Source: Oscillospiraceae bacterium (lineage in GTDB: Bacteria > Bacillota > Clostridia > Oscillospirales > Ruminococcaceae). Taken from it: a DNA stretch of 18,721 bases. The stretch spans positions 1-18,721 of the forward strand of contig JAQUTM010000025.1 in NCBI GenBank assembly GCA_028694405.1, written 5' to 3'. The notes beneath the pieces are model-generated. The model was not told the DNA's origin, did not search any database, and saw nothing but the letters and a program-made list of their open reading frames with translations. This document shows positions 1 through 7,593 of this stretch, piece by piece. The translations under genes and the position numbers were made by a program. Position 1 is the stretch's first letter. Each line of letters opens with the position of its first letter.

Positions 1-486
1 CCCGGCCAAACGCGCATTGCCATGCTGTTAAAGGTTATGATAGAAGAAGGCATGAATTTTGACGAAATTGTTGAAAAAGCAACCGCTTTTATCTCTACCA
101 TGAAAACCCTTTTTGTGCTGGAGGATTTGAGTAACCTGGTTAAAAACGGTCGTATCAGCAAAGCGGCGGGTATAGTGGGCAGTATGTTAAGTTTGCGCCC
201 CATAATGGGAGAGGACGGTCATGGAAACATTGTCTGTTTAGAAAAGGCAAGAGGTACACATAAAGCACTTGCACGTCTTGTGGAAATTATTGGCGAATAT
301 ACAAAAGATAAAGCGCATCACAGCTTGGTAATGGTTTTATCCTACTGTAACTGTGTAGACAGAGCAATGGCACTGAAAAAAGACATTTTAGATAATTGTG
401 CTGCCTTTAAAGAAGTAGTAGTAGTGCCTACCAGCGGAATAAGCACGGTTTATGCCAATAACGGCGGTATTGTAATTGCGTTTTAA
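1..486 (+). CDS. DegV family protein, C-terminal part (5' end outside window)
   Basis: The frame is open from base 1, so this is the last 161 codons of a longer gene; the ATG at 22 is probably internal. DegV proteins are about 280 residues long and bind a fatty acid; in Firmicutes the related FakB proteins present fatty acids to the kinase FakA. The piece seen here matches the second DegV lobe: a helical stretch running into FVLEDLSNLVKNGRIS, then a segment with LRPIMGEDGHG followed by a KARG-type stretch. These are the family's characteristic 'L..L..GGRIS' and 'KP(I/L)....G' features. The N-terminal TTSS-type ligand motif lies outside the window. A hairpin terminator follows about 40 bases after the stop. 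The family call is fairly safe; the specific ligand is unknown. Confidence 0.85.
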   Translation, partial: PGQTRIAMLLKVMIEEGMNFDEIVEKATAFISTMKTLFVLEDLSNLVKNGRISKAAGIVGSMLSLRPIMGEDGHGNIVCLEKARGTHKALARLVEIIGEYTKDKAHHSLVMVLSYCNCVDRAMALKKDILDNCAAFKEVVVVPTSGISTVYANNGGIVIAF

Positions 487-526
487 TATAAGCGGCAAAT
501 TAGGTGTCGTGTAAATAAAAATATTT

Positions 527-567
527 TAAAAGCGGCAGCTATATTTATTTTATAGTGGCCGCTTTTA
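527..567 (+). terminator. Rho-independent terminator after the degV-like gene
   Basis: A 10-bp perfect arm (527-536, TAAAAGCGGC) pairs with 558-567. After one mismatch the stem continues through 538-543 with 551-556, leaving a T-rich 7-base loop. The A/T-rich outer ends give T runs in both directions. The following bases, 568-721, hold no other feature I can support apart from the ribosome binding site of the next gene. Confidence 0.75.
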
Positions 568-721
568 TGCTTATCCGGTATAGTTACAAACCTAGAAGAT
601 GCGTTCAGTTTATTTTTACAAATAAGCTGAAAAACATTGAGATAGAAATACCCTTGTGTTCTGTACGGTTAAAAAGGAGACACGCAAGCGATAAAATGTA
701 GGGAAAGGAGGTAGCGGCGGA

Positions 722-985
722 ATGTGTGATTTTGAAGAGATATGGGGAAAGATAGTAAAGCATGAAGGCGAGGTGTTTTACACGGTAAGAAAATTACCGT
801 TTACATATAAAGTAGGCAATGATAACATTGTTTTTAGTAATGCACCCACCTTTACGCATAGTAAGAAAAATGTAAAAAAAGCCTTTGAAGTAGGCCCGGT
901 AAGCGGCCCGGGTAAATTGTTAGAGCAAGGAATTACGGGCCCTTCGTACATATATGCACTGCTTACCGATTTGCGCATAAAATAG
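722..985 (+). CDS. Small conserved-looking protein of unknown function (87 aa)
   Basis: An 87-codon gene with a strong Shine-Dalgarno (AAAGGAGG, 704-711) ten bases before the ATG and its own terminator, so it is very probably real. The protein starts MCDFEEIW, has a central EVFYTVRKLPFTYKV segment, then FTHSKKNVKKAFE and a C-terminal GPSYIYALLTDLRI. It has no signal peptide or membrane segment and is basic in the middle. From memory, similar 80-90-residue proteins occur in Clostridia with an 'EGE.FYT..G.PFTY.V' start, a basic 'S...F..A' centre and a 'GPSY..A.L.D.RI' end; I know of no proven function for them. It stands alone here, between two terminators. No promoter was clear in 568-700. Function is left open. 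Confidence 0.75.
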   Translation: MCDFEEIWGKIVKHEGEVFYTVRKLPFTYKVGNDNIVFSNAPTFTHSKKNVKKAFEVGPVSGPGKLLEQGITGPSYIYALLTDLRIK

Positions 986-994
986 CTACAAAGC

Positions 995-1037
995 AAAAAC
1001 AGGGAACCACCGCTTACAAGCGGAGGCTCCCTGTTTT
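995..1037. terminator. Bidirectional terminator between the 87-aa gene and the oxidoreductase
   Basis: AAAAACAGGGA (995-1005) pairs with the TCCCTGTTTTT arm ending at 1037. The inner stem CCGCT/AGCGG closes a TACA loop, with short mismatches between the two stems. A T run follows on the plus strand, and the A run at the left gives U's on the minus strand. It can therefore end both the 87-aa gene and the minus-strand glycosyltransferase-oxidoreductase unit, whose last stop is about 100 bases away. Confidence 0.8.
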
Positions 1038-1138
1038 TTAGTAACAAGATTAAAAAACAAAATTAAAAGCTGAATTTGAGTGTTACGGTAAAATAAGTGC
1101 CAGTAACTTTTTAATAGTTTATACACAGAAAATAACAC

Positions 1139-2119
1139 CTATTGCTCAAAAGGAAACCGCATCTCCCAATCGGCGCGCAGTTTATCAAAAATATCCATCA
1201 TGCTAAGGCTCATAGCAGGGGTGTATTTGTCGCTTGTAAGTTTGCCGTCGGTAATGCACTGTGCTGCGTGTTCTATCTCATATTCGTAGCCGTTTACCGC
1301 AAATTCGTCCTCATATACAGTAGTTGTGCCGTCGTTTAAAATAACCTCTATGCGCGTGGGGTTTTTGTGGTTTGGAATTACAATACGGCCTTCGCTGCCA
1401 TAAATGACAGCTTCCACAGGAATATGGGTACCAATGGCAGTAAGCGCTACGGCTTTTATACCGTTTTCATATTCCATTACCACGGTGCTCAAAGCGTCAG
1501 TTCCCACATTACAGCGTGTAACGCTGCCGGTTATTTGCTTTGGCGCATAGCCAAACAGCATTGCCAAATATCCTATGGTGTAAATACCAATATCCAAAAG
1601 GGCGCCTCCGGCAAGGGCGGGGTCCATCTTGCGTACACCACGCGGTCCCTGTGAGATATACCCGTAATTTGCCTGCGCCAGTTGAACCGTTCCAATAACG
1701 TTTTGCGACAGCAGCTGTAAAAGCTTTTCGTTTAGCGGTATCAAACGTGTCCAATATGCCTCCATTAAAAAAAGACCTTTTTCTGCTGCCAAGGCGTAAG
1801 CTTTTTCTGCTTCAGCGCGGGTTACGGTAATAGGCTTTTCACAAAATACATGTTTGCCGTGTGTAAGGCAAAGCACCATATTTTCATAATGCAAATTGTG
1901 GGGTGTAGCAATATAAATTACATCGATAGCCGGGTCTTGCACCATTTCTTCGTAGCTGCCATAAGCGTGAGCAATATTAAATTGTGCGGCAAAGGCATTG
2001 GCACTTTGGAGTGTGCGGCTGGCTATGCCATATATGGAAATGCCCATAGCGTCGGCTGTTTTTGCAAAGTTTTTTGCGATAGCGCCTGTAGAAAAAATAC
2101 CCCAGTTTAAGTTTTTCAT
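1139..2119 (-). CDS. Gfo/Idh/MocA-family NAD(P)-dependent oxidoreductase
   Basis: A 326-residue protein of typical family length. The N-terminal Rossmann fold begins at once with the nucleotide-binding loop GIFSTGAIA (residues 7-15). The family signature CEKP (93-96) supplies the catalytic lysine (K95), and the C-terminal half is the mixed alpha/beta substrate domain. Such enzymes oxidise or reduce a hydroxyl or keto group on sugars, inositols or related diols. The sequence resembles the dihydrodiol-dehydrogenase-like subgroup, but the substrate cannot be read from it. The start is supported by AAAGGA upstream. It lies 15 bases behind the glycosyltransferase stop, so the two are almost certainly cotranscribed; a role in making or altering a sugar for a surface glycan is an inference from that neighbour. 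Confidence 0.88.
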   Translation of the reverse strand: MKNLNWGIFSTGAIAKNFAKTADAMGISIYGIASRTLQSANAFAAQFNIAHAYGSYEEMVQDPAIDVIYIATPHNLHYENMVLCLTHGKHVFCEKPITVTRAEAEKAYALAAEKGLFLMEAYWTRLIPLNEKLLQLLSQNVIGTVQLAQANYGYISQGPRGVRKMDPALAGGALLDIGIYTIGYLAMLFGYAPKQITGSVTRCNVGTDALSTVVMEYENGIKAVALTAIGTHIPVEAVIYGSEGRIVIPNHKNPTRIEVILNDGTTTVYEDEFAVNGYEYEIEHAAQCITDGKLTSDKYTPAMSLSMMDIFDKLRADWEMRFPFEQ

Positions 2120-2134
2120 AATTTAGTTCCTTTG

Positions 2135-3133
2135 TTATTTTATGTTTAAGGCGCGTTTTACACGGTAGTCAATATAGCGAAAGACATCTGCAAACAGCCA
2201 TAGTTCGATTAAAATATAGTTTGGAATATTTTTTAAGCGAAAAGGCGGTTTTTCTATCTTGCCAAAAAGCTGAAATGCCTCCTTAGCACCTTTTATATAA
2301 GGGCGGCTAAACCCGCGCATGGAAAATACGGCTATTTTGAGCGCATACCCTGCAAATAAAAAGGGAAAATTAAGCAAGAACATAAAGATAGGCATGTTTT
2401 TGTAGGGCAGTAAAATGCTGTTGCGGCCGCTTTGCACACTTTTGAATTCGTTGTAACGCACAGCTCCTGTTGTGGCACCGCAAATATGATAACATTTTGC
2501 CGAGGGACAAAAAATGTTTTTGTACCCCAAGCTGTTGGCGCGCCAGCTAATATCCACATCTTCAAAATAAGCAAAAAAGTTTTCATCAAACAAGCCTATT
2601 TCGTCTAAAATAGATTTTCGGTAAAGGCTTGCACCGCCACAGGCAGAAAAAATGCGTTTTTGTTTTGTATAACGGCTTGCAAGCATACCGTCTCCGCGCT
2701 TACATGCCCACCCAAACAGCGTTACATAGTCGCCTGCATCATCGGCAAGCTCACGCTCAAAATGGCGAATCATAAAGCTTTGTACCGCAAAAATTTTTTC
2801 GTCGGTTTCGGCTGTGGCAATTAGGTTTTCAAGCCAGTCGGGCTCGGCAAAGGCATCGTTGTTAAAAAGTACCACGTATTTGCCCTTGGCAATGCGGATA
2901 CCTGCGTTTACACCGGCACTAAAGCCCGTATTTACGGCGTTTTCTATTAAAGTGTAGTTTTCTCTGCTTTTGTAGCTGCGGGCAATTTCAAGGCTTTCAT
3001 CGGTGCTGGCGTTGTCTACAATAATCAGTTCAAAGCGCTGCTCGGTTTGTGCATATACGCTGTCAATACTGTCTTTTAGCCAACCTGCACCATTTAGGTT
3101 TGGTATTACAATGCTTGCAATTATATTTTCCAT
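2135..3133 (-). CDS. Family 2 glycosyltransferase (WbbL/rhamnosyltransferase-like)
   Basis: A 332-residue GT-A-fold enzyme. ASIVIPNLNG (6-15) opens the nucleotide-sugar domain and VDNASTD (39-45) is the classic GT2 motif. NTGFSAGVNAG (68-78) and the metal-binding FNND (90-93) follow, then the acceptor-side motif FFAYFEDVDISWR (186-198) with the likely catalytic acidic residues. A hydrophobic stretch at about 247-270 may anchor it to the inner face of the membrane. It should transfer a sugar, in WbbL-like proteins often rhamnose, to a lipid- or peptide-linked glycan; donor and acceptor are unknown. An AGGGAG site precedes the ATG. It is the first gene of a two-gene unit with the oxidoreductase and is divergent from the HAD phosphatase. 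Confidence 0.9.
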   Translation of the reverse strand: MENIIASIVIPNLNGAGWLKDSIDSVYAQTEQRFELIIVDNASTDESLEIARSYKSRENYTLIENAVNTGFSAGVNAGIRIAKGKYVVLFNNDAFAEPDWLENLIATAETDEKIFAVQSFMIRHFERELADDAGDYVTLFGWACKRGDGMLASRYTKQKRIFSACGGASLYRKSILDEIGLFDENFFAYFEDVDISWRANSLGYKNIFCPSAKCYHICGATTGAVRYNEFKSVQSGRNSILLPYKNMPIFMFLLNFPFLFAGYALKIAVFSMRGFSRPYIKGAKEAFQLFGKIEKPPFRLKNIPNYILIELWLFADVFRYIDYRVKRALNIK

Positions 3134-3163
3134 AGGTGTCTCCCTGCTTTCATCTTATTTATT

Positions 3164-3192
3164 ATAATAGCTGTTTTTGCAAACCTTGGCAA
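3164..3192 (-). promoter_or_regulatory. Probable sigma-A promoter of the glycosyltransferase unit
   Basis: On the minus strand TTGCCA (3192-3187) is followed after 17 bases by TATTAT (3169-3164), each one base from consensus. The start codon lies about 30 bases further on. It overlaps the divergent promoter of the HAD gene. Confidence 0.5.
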
Positions 3193-3206
3193 CAGTGTGA
3201 TACAAT
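3177..3206 (+). promoter_or_regulatory. Probable extended -10 promoter of the HAD phosphatase gene
   Basis: TTGCAA (3177-3182), an 18-base spacer, then TACAAT (3201-3206) preceded by TG at 3198-3199 (extended -10). The start codon at 3237 follows after a short leader holding AAAGGA. Confidence 0.5.
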
Positions 3207-3236
3207 AACACTATTAAACAAATAAAGGACGGTTTT

Positions 3237-4028
3237 ATGTTGAGAACATTAAATGATATTAAGCTGTTTATGCTGGACATGGACGGTACATTTTATTTAG
3301 ACAATCAGCTTTTGCCAGGTGCGTTAGAATTTTTACACACCGCAGAAAGCCAAGGTATAAGCTATTTGTTTTTAACAAACAATTCTTCTAAAAGCAATGC
3401 AGATTACGTTCAAAAGCTGGCTGCCATTGGGGTAAAGGTTACACCACAGCAAATTTTTACAAGCGGCGATGCCACCCTTAGCTATATGCAGCACCATTAC
3501 ACCGAAAAGGAAATAGTATTGGTTGGTACACCCAGCTTGCAGCAACAGTTTACACAGGCGGGGTACAATGTAAACGCAGCCCACCCTTGTGCTGTTGTGC
3601 TTGGGTTTGATACCACGTTAAATTACGAAAAGCTTACGCTGCTTTGCAACGCAGTACGCAGCGGCCTGCCCTATATTGCAACGCACCCGGATTTTAACTG
3701 CCCTGTGCAAGGGGGATATATTCCGGATATCGGCGCAACGATTGCCTATGTAAAGGCAGCTACCGGCCGAGAGCCTGATGTAATCATCGGTAAACCAAAC
3801 GGCTACATTGCCAAGGCGGCGGCAGATAAGTTTAATTTGCCGTTACAGCAAATAGCCATGGTTGGCGATAGGTTGTATACCGATATTGCCTTAGGAAAAT
3901 GCGGCGTGGCCACGGTGTTGGTTTTAAGCGGAGAAACAACAGCTGCCGATTTAAACGCCAGTGATATTGTGCCCGATTTTGTGTATGACAATCTTGCCGG
4001 TTTAGAGAAAGCGTTAAAAAAGGCATAG
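3237..4028 (+). CDS. HAD-superfamily IIA phosphatase, NagD / p-nitrophenylphosphatase-like
   Basis: A 263-residue protein with all four HAD motifs. Motif I is DMDGT (14-18, nucleophile D14 and acid D16) and motif II falls in FLTNNSS. The motif III lysine is in IIGKPNG (K186) and motif IV is GDRLYTD (210-216). The large insert between motifs II and III is the type IIA cap seen in NagD and AraL. Such cytosolic enzymes remove phosphate from sugar phosphates, nucleotides or glycolytic by-products with loose specificity, so the true substrate cannot be assigned. AAAGGA precedes the ATG. The gene stands alone between a divergent promoter and a strong terminator. Confidence 0.92.
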   Translation: MLRTLNDIKLFMLDMDGTFYLDNQLLPGALEFLHTAESQGISYLFLTNNSSKSNADYVQKLAAIGVKVTPQQIFTSGDATLSYMQHHYTEKEIVLVGTPSLQQQFTQAGYNVNAAHPCAVVLGFDTTLNYEKLTLLCNAVRSGLPYIATHPDFNCPVQGGYIPDIGATIAYVKAATGREPDVIIGKPNGYIAKAAADKFNLPLQQIAMVGDRLYTDIALGKCGVATVLVLSGETTAADLNASDIVPDFVYDNLAGLEKALKKA

Positions 4029-4055
4029 GGCTTTAAAATAGCAACAGACAAAATA

Positions 4056-4100
4056 AAAACGGCGCTTTTAAGGGTAGCATACCAATAAAAGCGCCGTTTT
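4056..4100. terminator. Strong bidirectional terminator between convergent genes
   Basis: A perfect 15-bp stem (4056-4070 with 4086-4100, core ACGGCGCTTTT) with a 15-base loop. T-rich tails lie outward in both directions. It serves the HAD gene (+) and the zinc-ribbon gene (-). Confidence 0.9.
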
Positions 4101-4126
4101 GTTTTTTTGCTTTGGATTGCTGCGGT

Positions 4127-4639
4127 TTAGAAGCGGAAATGAAGACTGCCTGAACCGGATAACAGCAACAGCATAATTAAAAGGTATAAAATGCAAAGGA
4201 CAATGGAAACACCGAAAAATATCAGCATAGCGCGGCTTAAGTTGCGCTTGTTGGGGTTTACTGTCTCACTAAAGCCCCAAATAAATGCCAAAATAAGGTT
4301 TACCAAAGGGATACTGAACAATATGCCGTACAGCACATACTCCCACATAGTAAGAGGTGCACAAGGTTCATTGGCGTCGCTGCTTTTTGCGGCAGGTTTG
4401 CCAACAGGACCGGCTGCATAAGAATTTTGTTTTTTAACACCATAATAAGTAGGTGCGGGCTGAACCGATGCAGCCGGCACAATGGGAGTGCCGTACGCAG
4501 CGCTCGAATTTTCGGTAAAAGAGGAAAAGCTGTCGCTGCTTACCGGCGGCTTTGTAGCGCTGCGCTCTACAAAGGTGCCGCAGCAACAGCAAAATCTTGC
4601 ATCTTGGTCAATTTCAGTACCGCATTTTTTACAAAACAT
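4127..4639 (-). CDS. Zinc-ribbon membrane protein of unknown function
   Basis: A 170-residue protein with three parts. The N-terminal zinc ribbon is built from C3-x2-C6 and C17-x2-C20, inside an unusual CCCC run (17-20). A low-complexity linker rich in Ser, Pro and Ala spans about 27-95. Two membrane segments follow at about 100-122 and 138-160, ending in a short basic tail. Proteins with this 'zinc_ribbon_2 plus TM' layout are common in Clostridia and mostly uncharacterised; the ribbon would face the cytosol. AAAGGAG precedes the ATG. It is a single-gene unit sharing the terminator at 4056-4100. No function is claimed. Confidence 0.8.
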   Translation of the reverse strand: MFCKKCGTEIDQDARFCCCCGTFVERSATKPPVSSDSFSSFTENSSAAYGTPIVPAASVQPAPTYYGVKKQNSYAAGPVGKPAAKSSDANEPCAPLTMWEYVLYGILFSIPLVNLILAFIWGFSETVNPNKRNLSRAMLIFFGVSIVLCILYLLIMLLLLSGSGSLHFRF

Positions 4640-4828
4640 CAGTGGTTCTCCTTTTATGAGAAAACTCTGTAAGGATAGGCTTACAGGTAAATAGAATTTA
4701 TTCTTTCAGTTTAACACCAAACGCAAAAGGGTGCAATAAAATCCGCATAGTATTCTGTAAAAGATGTGTGAACATAAGTTATAATAAGGATTAAATGTAA
4801 CAATTTGGATAGATTACCAAGCTTTTTA

Positions 4829-4857
4829 TTGCAATTTAGCGGGTAACAAAGTATCAT
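4829..4857 (+). promoter_or_regulatory. Possible promoter of the GNAT-hflX unit
   Basis: TTGCAA (4829-4834), a 17-base spacer and TATCAT (4852-4857), about 30 bases before the start codon at 4888. The rest of the 4640-4828 gap shows only A/T-rich sequence. Confidence 0.4.
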
Positions 4858-4887
4858 AATAGCAACATAAAAAAGAGGGTGGAAAAA

Positions 4888-5452
4888 ATGCGCACAGATG
4901 TAGGTACGCAACAACTAGAGACAAGACGGCTTATTTTGCGTAAAATCAGTGTAGACGATTGCAAGGATATGTACGAAAACTGGGCAAATGACCCTACTGT
5001 AACACAGTACCTGCGATGGGAACCCCCATAAAGATTGGACGTTTACCGCAGAATTGCTTAGCGTTTGGGAAAAGGAATACCAAAACCCGGATTACTATCA
5101 ATGGGGTGTTGTGCGCAAACGTGACGGGACATTGATAGGCGCCATAAGCGCTTTTGAAGACGAAGAGGGTCTTACCTTAGAAGTTGGATACTGCTATGGA
5201 AAAGCATACTGGAACCACGGGTATGCCACCGAGGCGTTGCGTGCCGTGTGCGCTTTTTTGTTTGATGAGGTGCATTTGGATTGTATTTCTTGCGGACACG
5301 CAAAAGAAAATCCTGCCAGTGGCGCGGTTATGCGCAAGGTAGGCTTTGCTTGCACAGGAGAGAGTGTTTATCACAAATTTAACGGAACAGAAGTCGCGTG
5401 CTATGCTTATAAGTTAACGCCGGATAAATTTATACGTCACGCGCTGCTGTAG
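4888..5452 (+). pseudogene. GNAT (RimJ/RimL-type) N-acetyltransferase with a +1 frameshift
   Basis: ATG at 4888, after a G-rich site (GAGGGTGG), opens a frame beginning MRTDVGTQQLETRRLILRK. This is the usual start of RimJ/RimL-like acetyltransferases, which move an acetyl group from acetyl-CoA to an amine. After WEPP the frame hits TAA (5029-5031). The rest of the protein continues one base over, as HKDWTFTAELL and then NPDYYQW, the GYCYGKAYWNHGYATEAL acetyl-CoA loop and the ENPASGAVMRKVGF C-terminal motif. Removing one C from the CCCCC run at 5023-5027 restores a 187-residue enzyme of normal length reading WEPHKDW. The two halves match one gene, so this is either a recent inactivation, phase variation, or a homopolymer sequencing error. 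It lies 15 bases before hflX. Confidence 0.85.
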
Positions 5453-5467
5453 AAATATGAGGACAAT

Positions 5468-6700
5468 ATGACAAAAGTTATACTGCTGGCAGCAGATTTA
5501 GGAGAATATGATATAGAGCGCAGCATGAGCGAGCTGCGCGCATTGGCCGAAAGCGCAGGAATGGAGCCTGTAGCTGAGGTTGTACAAAAAAAAGCGGCTA
5601 TTGAAAAAGCAACTTATCTGGGAGAGGGCCGCCTTGCCGAAGCAAGACTGCTGGCTTACAATTTGCAGGCAGAGCTTGCCATTTTTGATTGTGAGCTTTC
5701 AGGCAGCCAGATACGAAATCTGGAACAAATATTGGAAGTACCGGTTATAGACCGCACAATGCTGATATTGGAGATTTTCGCCAGCCGTGCTACCACCAAT
5801 GAAGGTAAGCTGCAAACTGAACTGGCAACTTTGCGGTACCGACTGCCGCGGCTACAGGGATTGGGTACCTCTTTAGGCAGACAAGGTGGCGGTGGAGAAG
5901 GTGGGGGCGGTGGGCGCCGTGGTGCAGGTGAAAGTAAGCTGGAATATGATAAGCGCCATATTCGCCGCCGCATAGATGCCTTAAGCGAAAACTTGGCGGA
6001 AATGGAAAAACGCCGTGCCGAAACGCGTAAAAGCCGTGCCAAAAACGGTGTGCCTGTCATTGCTTTGGTAGGTTACACCAATGTGGGTAAAAGCAGCTTG
6101 CTAAACCGTCTTTGCGGTGCTGAAGTTATGGCTGCCGACATGTTGTTTGCAACCTTAGACCCCACTGCTCGAAAATTTACTTTACCCAGTGGGCAAAATG
6201 CTATTTTTATTGATACAGTAGGCTTTGTAAGCCGTTTGCCCCACAACTTGGTAGAGGCTTTTAAAAGCACGTTGGAAGAGGCTCGCTATGCGGATATTAT
6301 TTTAAAAGTGTGTGATTTGGCGGACGAAGAGGCCGCTGCCCAGTTAGAAGTTACAGACCAGGTGCTACAGCAAATTGGCTGTGCAGAAATTACCCAGCTT
6401 ACGGTCTACAATAAATGTGACTGTGTACAGACAAACGCCATGCTGTTTGACAAAAACGCAATACAGGTTAGTGCGGCTACAGGTGAAGGGCTGGATGCTT
6501 TGGTACAGCTGCTAGATGAAAAACTGGCAGACCGTGTGCGCAATATAGAGGTTTTACTGCCTTATGACAAGCTGGCTGCCGCAACGCCTATGCGAGAGCG
6601 AGGTACGGTACTGCAAGAGGAGTATCGCGACGGTGGACTGTATTTAAAAGGCATTGTAAAAAAAGAAGATTTTCATTATTTTGAAAGTTATCTGCTTTAA
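5468..6700 (+). CDS. hflX: Ribosome-associated GTPase HflX
   Basis: 410 residues, the full family length. The N-terminal HflX domain is followed by the glycine-rich linker (about 137-155) ending in GAGESKLEYDKR, the family hallmark, and then a helical segment. The GTPase domain has G1 GYTNVGKS (202-209), G3 DTVGF (249-253), G4 NKCD (315-318) and a G5-like SAAT (335-338). HflX binds 50S subunits and splits stalled or heat-damaged ribosomes. The start follows a GAGGA site (5459-5463) only four bases away. It sits 15 bases behind the broken acetyltransferase, so it probably shares its promoter, and ends in a clear terminator. Confidence 0.96.
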   Translation: MTKVILLAADLGEYDIERSMSELRALAESAGMEPVAEVVQKKAAIEKATYLGEGRLAEARLLAYNLQAELAIFDCELSGSQIRNLEQILEVPVIDRTMLILEIFASRATTNEGKLQTELATLRYRLPRLQGLGTSLGRQGGGGEGGGGGRRGAGESKLEYDKRHIRRRIDALSENLAEMEKRRAETRKSRAKNGVPVIALVGYTNVGKSSLLNRLCGAEVMAADMLFATLDPTARKFTLPSGQNAIFIDTVGFVSRLPHNLVEAFKSTLEEARYADIILKVCDLADEEAAAQLEVTDQVLQQIGCAEITQLTVYNKCDCVQTNAMLFDKNAIQVSAATGEGLDALVQLLDEKLADRVRNIEVLLPYDKLAAATPMRERGTVLQEEYRDGGLYLKGIVKKEDFHYFESYLL

Positions 6701-6775
6701 AATTTACAAAACACGCACAGCCTTTGCTACAAAAAGAATATACTGTAACAAAGGCGGGGCACAAAAAATACAAAG

Positions 6776-6806
6776 TAAAAAGGGCTGCCATTGGCAGCCC
6801 TTTTTA
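6776..6806 (+). terminator. Rho-independent terminator after hflX
   Basis: AAAAAGGGCTGCC pairs with GGCAGCCCTTTTT around a three-base loop, with the U run forming the 3' arm. It is a perfect, short, GC-rich hairpin 76 bases after the hflX stop. Confidence 0.9.
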
Positions 6807-6860
6807 CATAGAGGGGTGGGAAAGTATAAATAAAGTTTCGGAATAATTAAAGTTAAGTAG

Positions 6861-6875
6861 CTGTTGCTACAACAG
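6861..6875. repeat. Perfect inverted repeat, possible operator upstream of the Lrp gene
   Basis: CTGTTG (6861-6866), CTA, CAACAG (6870-6875) touches a TATAAT at 6876-6881. It is too short and lacks a T run, so it is not a terminator. Its place against a -10-like box suggests a protein-binding site, but no factor can be named. Confidence 0.3.
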
Positions 6876-6937
6876 TATAATAACGTTTGAAAAGAGAAAA
6901 GTCAACCCGCATCTCAAAAAAATAGTTTGCTATTATC

Positions 6938-6966
6938 TTTACTTTTTAAGAATTACATTATATAAT
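6938..6966 (+). promoter_or_regulatory. Possible promoter of the Lrp/AsnC gene
   Basis: TTTACT (6938-6943), a 17-base spacer and a perfect TATAAT (6961-6966), in a very A/T-rich stretch about 100 bases before the start codon. A second TATAAT (6876-6881) lies further upstream. The rest of 6807-7057 holds no gene I can support. Confidence 0.4.
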
Positions 6967-7073
6967 AAAGAAAAATAAAAAAATTACTTAACATTTCAAA
7001 ATCATTTTTTAAAAGTGTATCCATAAACTTTATTTATAAAAAATATACAAAAAACATAGGGGAGATGACACAA

Positions 7074-7505
7074 ATGGCCGACATTATAGACAATCAAATA
7101 CTGCAATTATTGACGGAAAACGCCAGAATTACCGTAAAAGAGATTGCTGAGCGTGTAAATTTAACTGCGCCTGCCGTAAGTGAGCGTATGCGCAAAATGG
7201 AGCGTGAGGGTACCATTGGCGGTTACACTGTTGTATTAGGCCCTGCAAAAACCAAACACCTTGTAAGCGCGCTTATCAGCGTTTCGGCGGCACCACAGGA
7301 TAAAGAAGCCTTTTTGCAAATTGTGCAGGAGGAAGAGGCAGTTCAACAGTGTTATTTTGTAACAGGCAGTTATAGCTTTATTGTAATTGTTACCTGTGAG
7401 GATATGCCTGCGCTGGAATCTTTGATAAATCGGTTTCAAAAAATTGGTCAAACCAACACGCAAATTATTTTAAGTACGCCCATAAAGCACCGTATTATTG
7501 TTTGA
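7074..7505 (+). CDS. Lrp/AsnC family transcriptional regulator
   Basis: 143 residues, the usual family length. An N-terminal winged helix-turn-helix spans about 1-50 (DNQILQLLTENARITVKEIA, then a recognition helix in LTAPAVSERMRKMEREG). A RAM/ACT-like effector and oligomerisation domain follows, with the family turn VTGSYSFIV. Such proteins form octamers and sense amino acids. The start is ATG 7074, because AGGGGAG (7058-7064) lies nine bases before it. The in-frame ATG at 7065 directly abuts this site and is unlikely to be used. It converges on the methionine transport operon, which makes an amino-acid effector plausible, but targets cannot be told from sequence. Confidence 0.92.
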   Translation: MADIIDNQILQLLTENARITVKEIAERVNLTAPAVSERMRKMEREGTIGGYTVVLGPAKTKHLVSALISVSAAPQDKEAFLQIVQEEEAVQQCYFVTGSYSFIVIVTCEDMPALESLINRFQKIGQTNTQIILSTPIKHRIIV

Positions 7506-7518
7506 TTTATTTATAAGC

Positions 7519-7553
7519 AAAACGGCAGCTGTCTAAAGAGCAGCTGCCGTTTT
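7519..7553 (+). terminator. Terminator of the Lrp/AsnC gene
   Basis: A perfect 13-bp stem AAAACGGCAGCTG / CAGCTGCCGTTTT (7519-7531 with 7541-7553) has a nine-base loop and continues into a T run. It starts 13 bases after the stop. Confidence 0.92.
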
Positions 7554-7593
7554 TTTATGAGATGTAAAAGTAAATATTTACCGCTGGTATTAA

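Noticed and set aside
696..701. ATG-TAG start-stop after an AAGGAG site before the 87-aa gene
   Set aside because: The spacing (16 bases) is too long for efficient initiation, so it is probably chance.
5885..5930. G-rich tract that could form a G-quadruplex on the plus strand
   Set aside because: It encodes the glycine-rich linker typical of HflX, which explains the base composition.
5656..6060. Long minus-strand frame opposite hflX, and similar ones opposite metQ (7733-8158) and legI (14561-14926)
   Set aside because: Low-complexity or unrecognisable products on the reverse of clearly coding genes, without ribosome binding sites.
7065..7067. Earlier in-frame ATG for the Lrp/AsnC protein
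   Set aside because: It directly abuts the AGGGGAG ribosome binding site; ATG 7074 has the right spacing.
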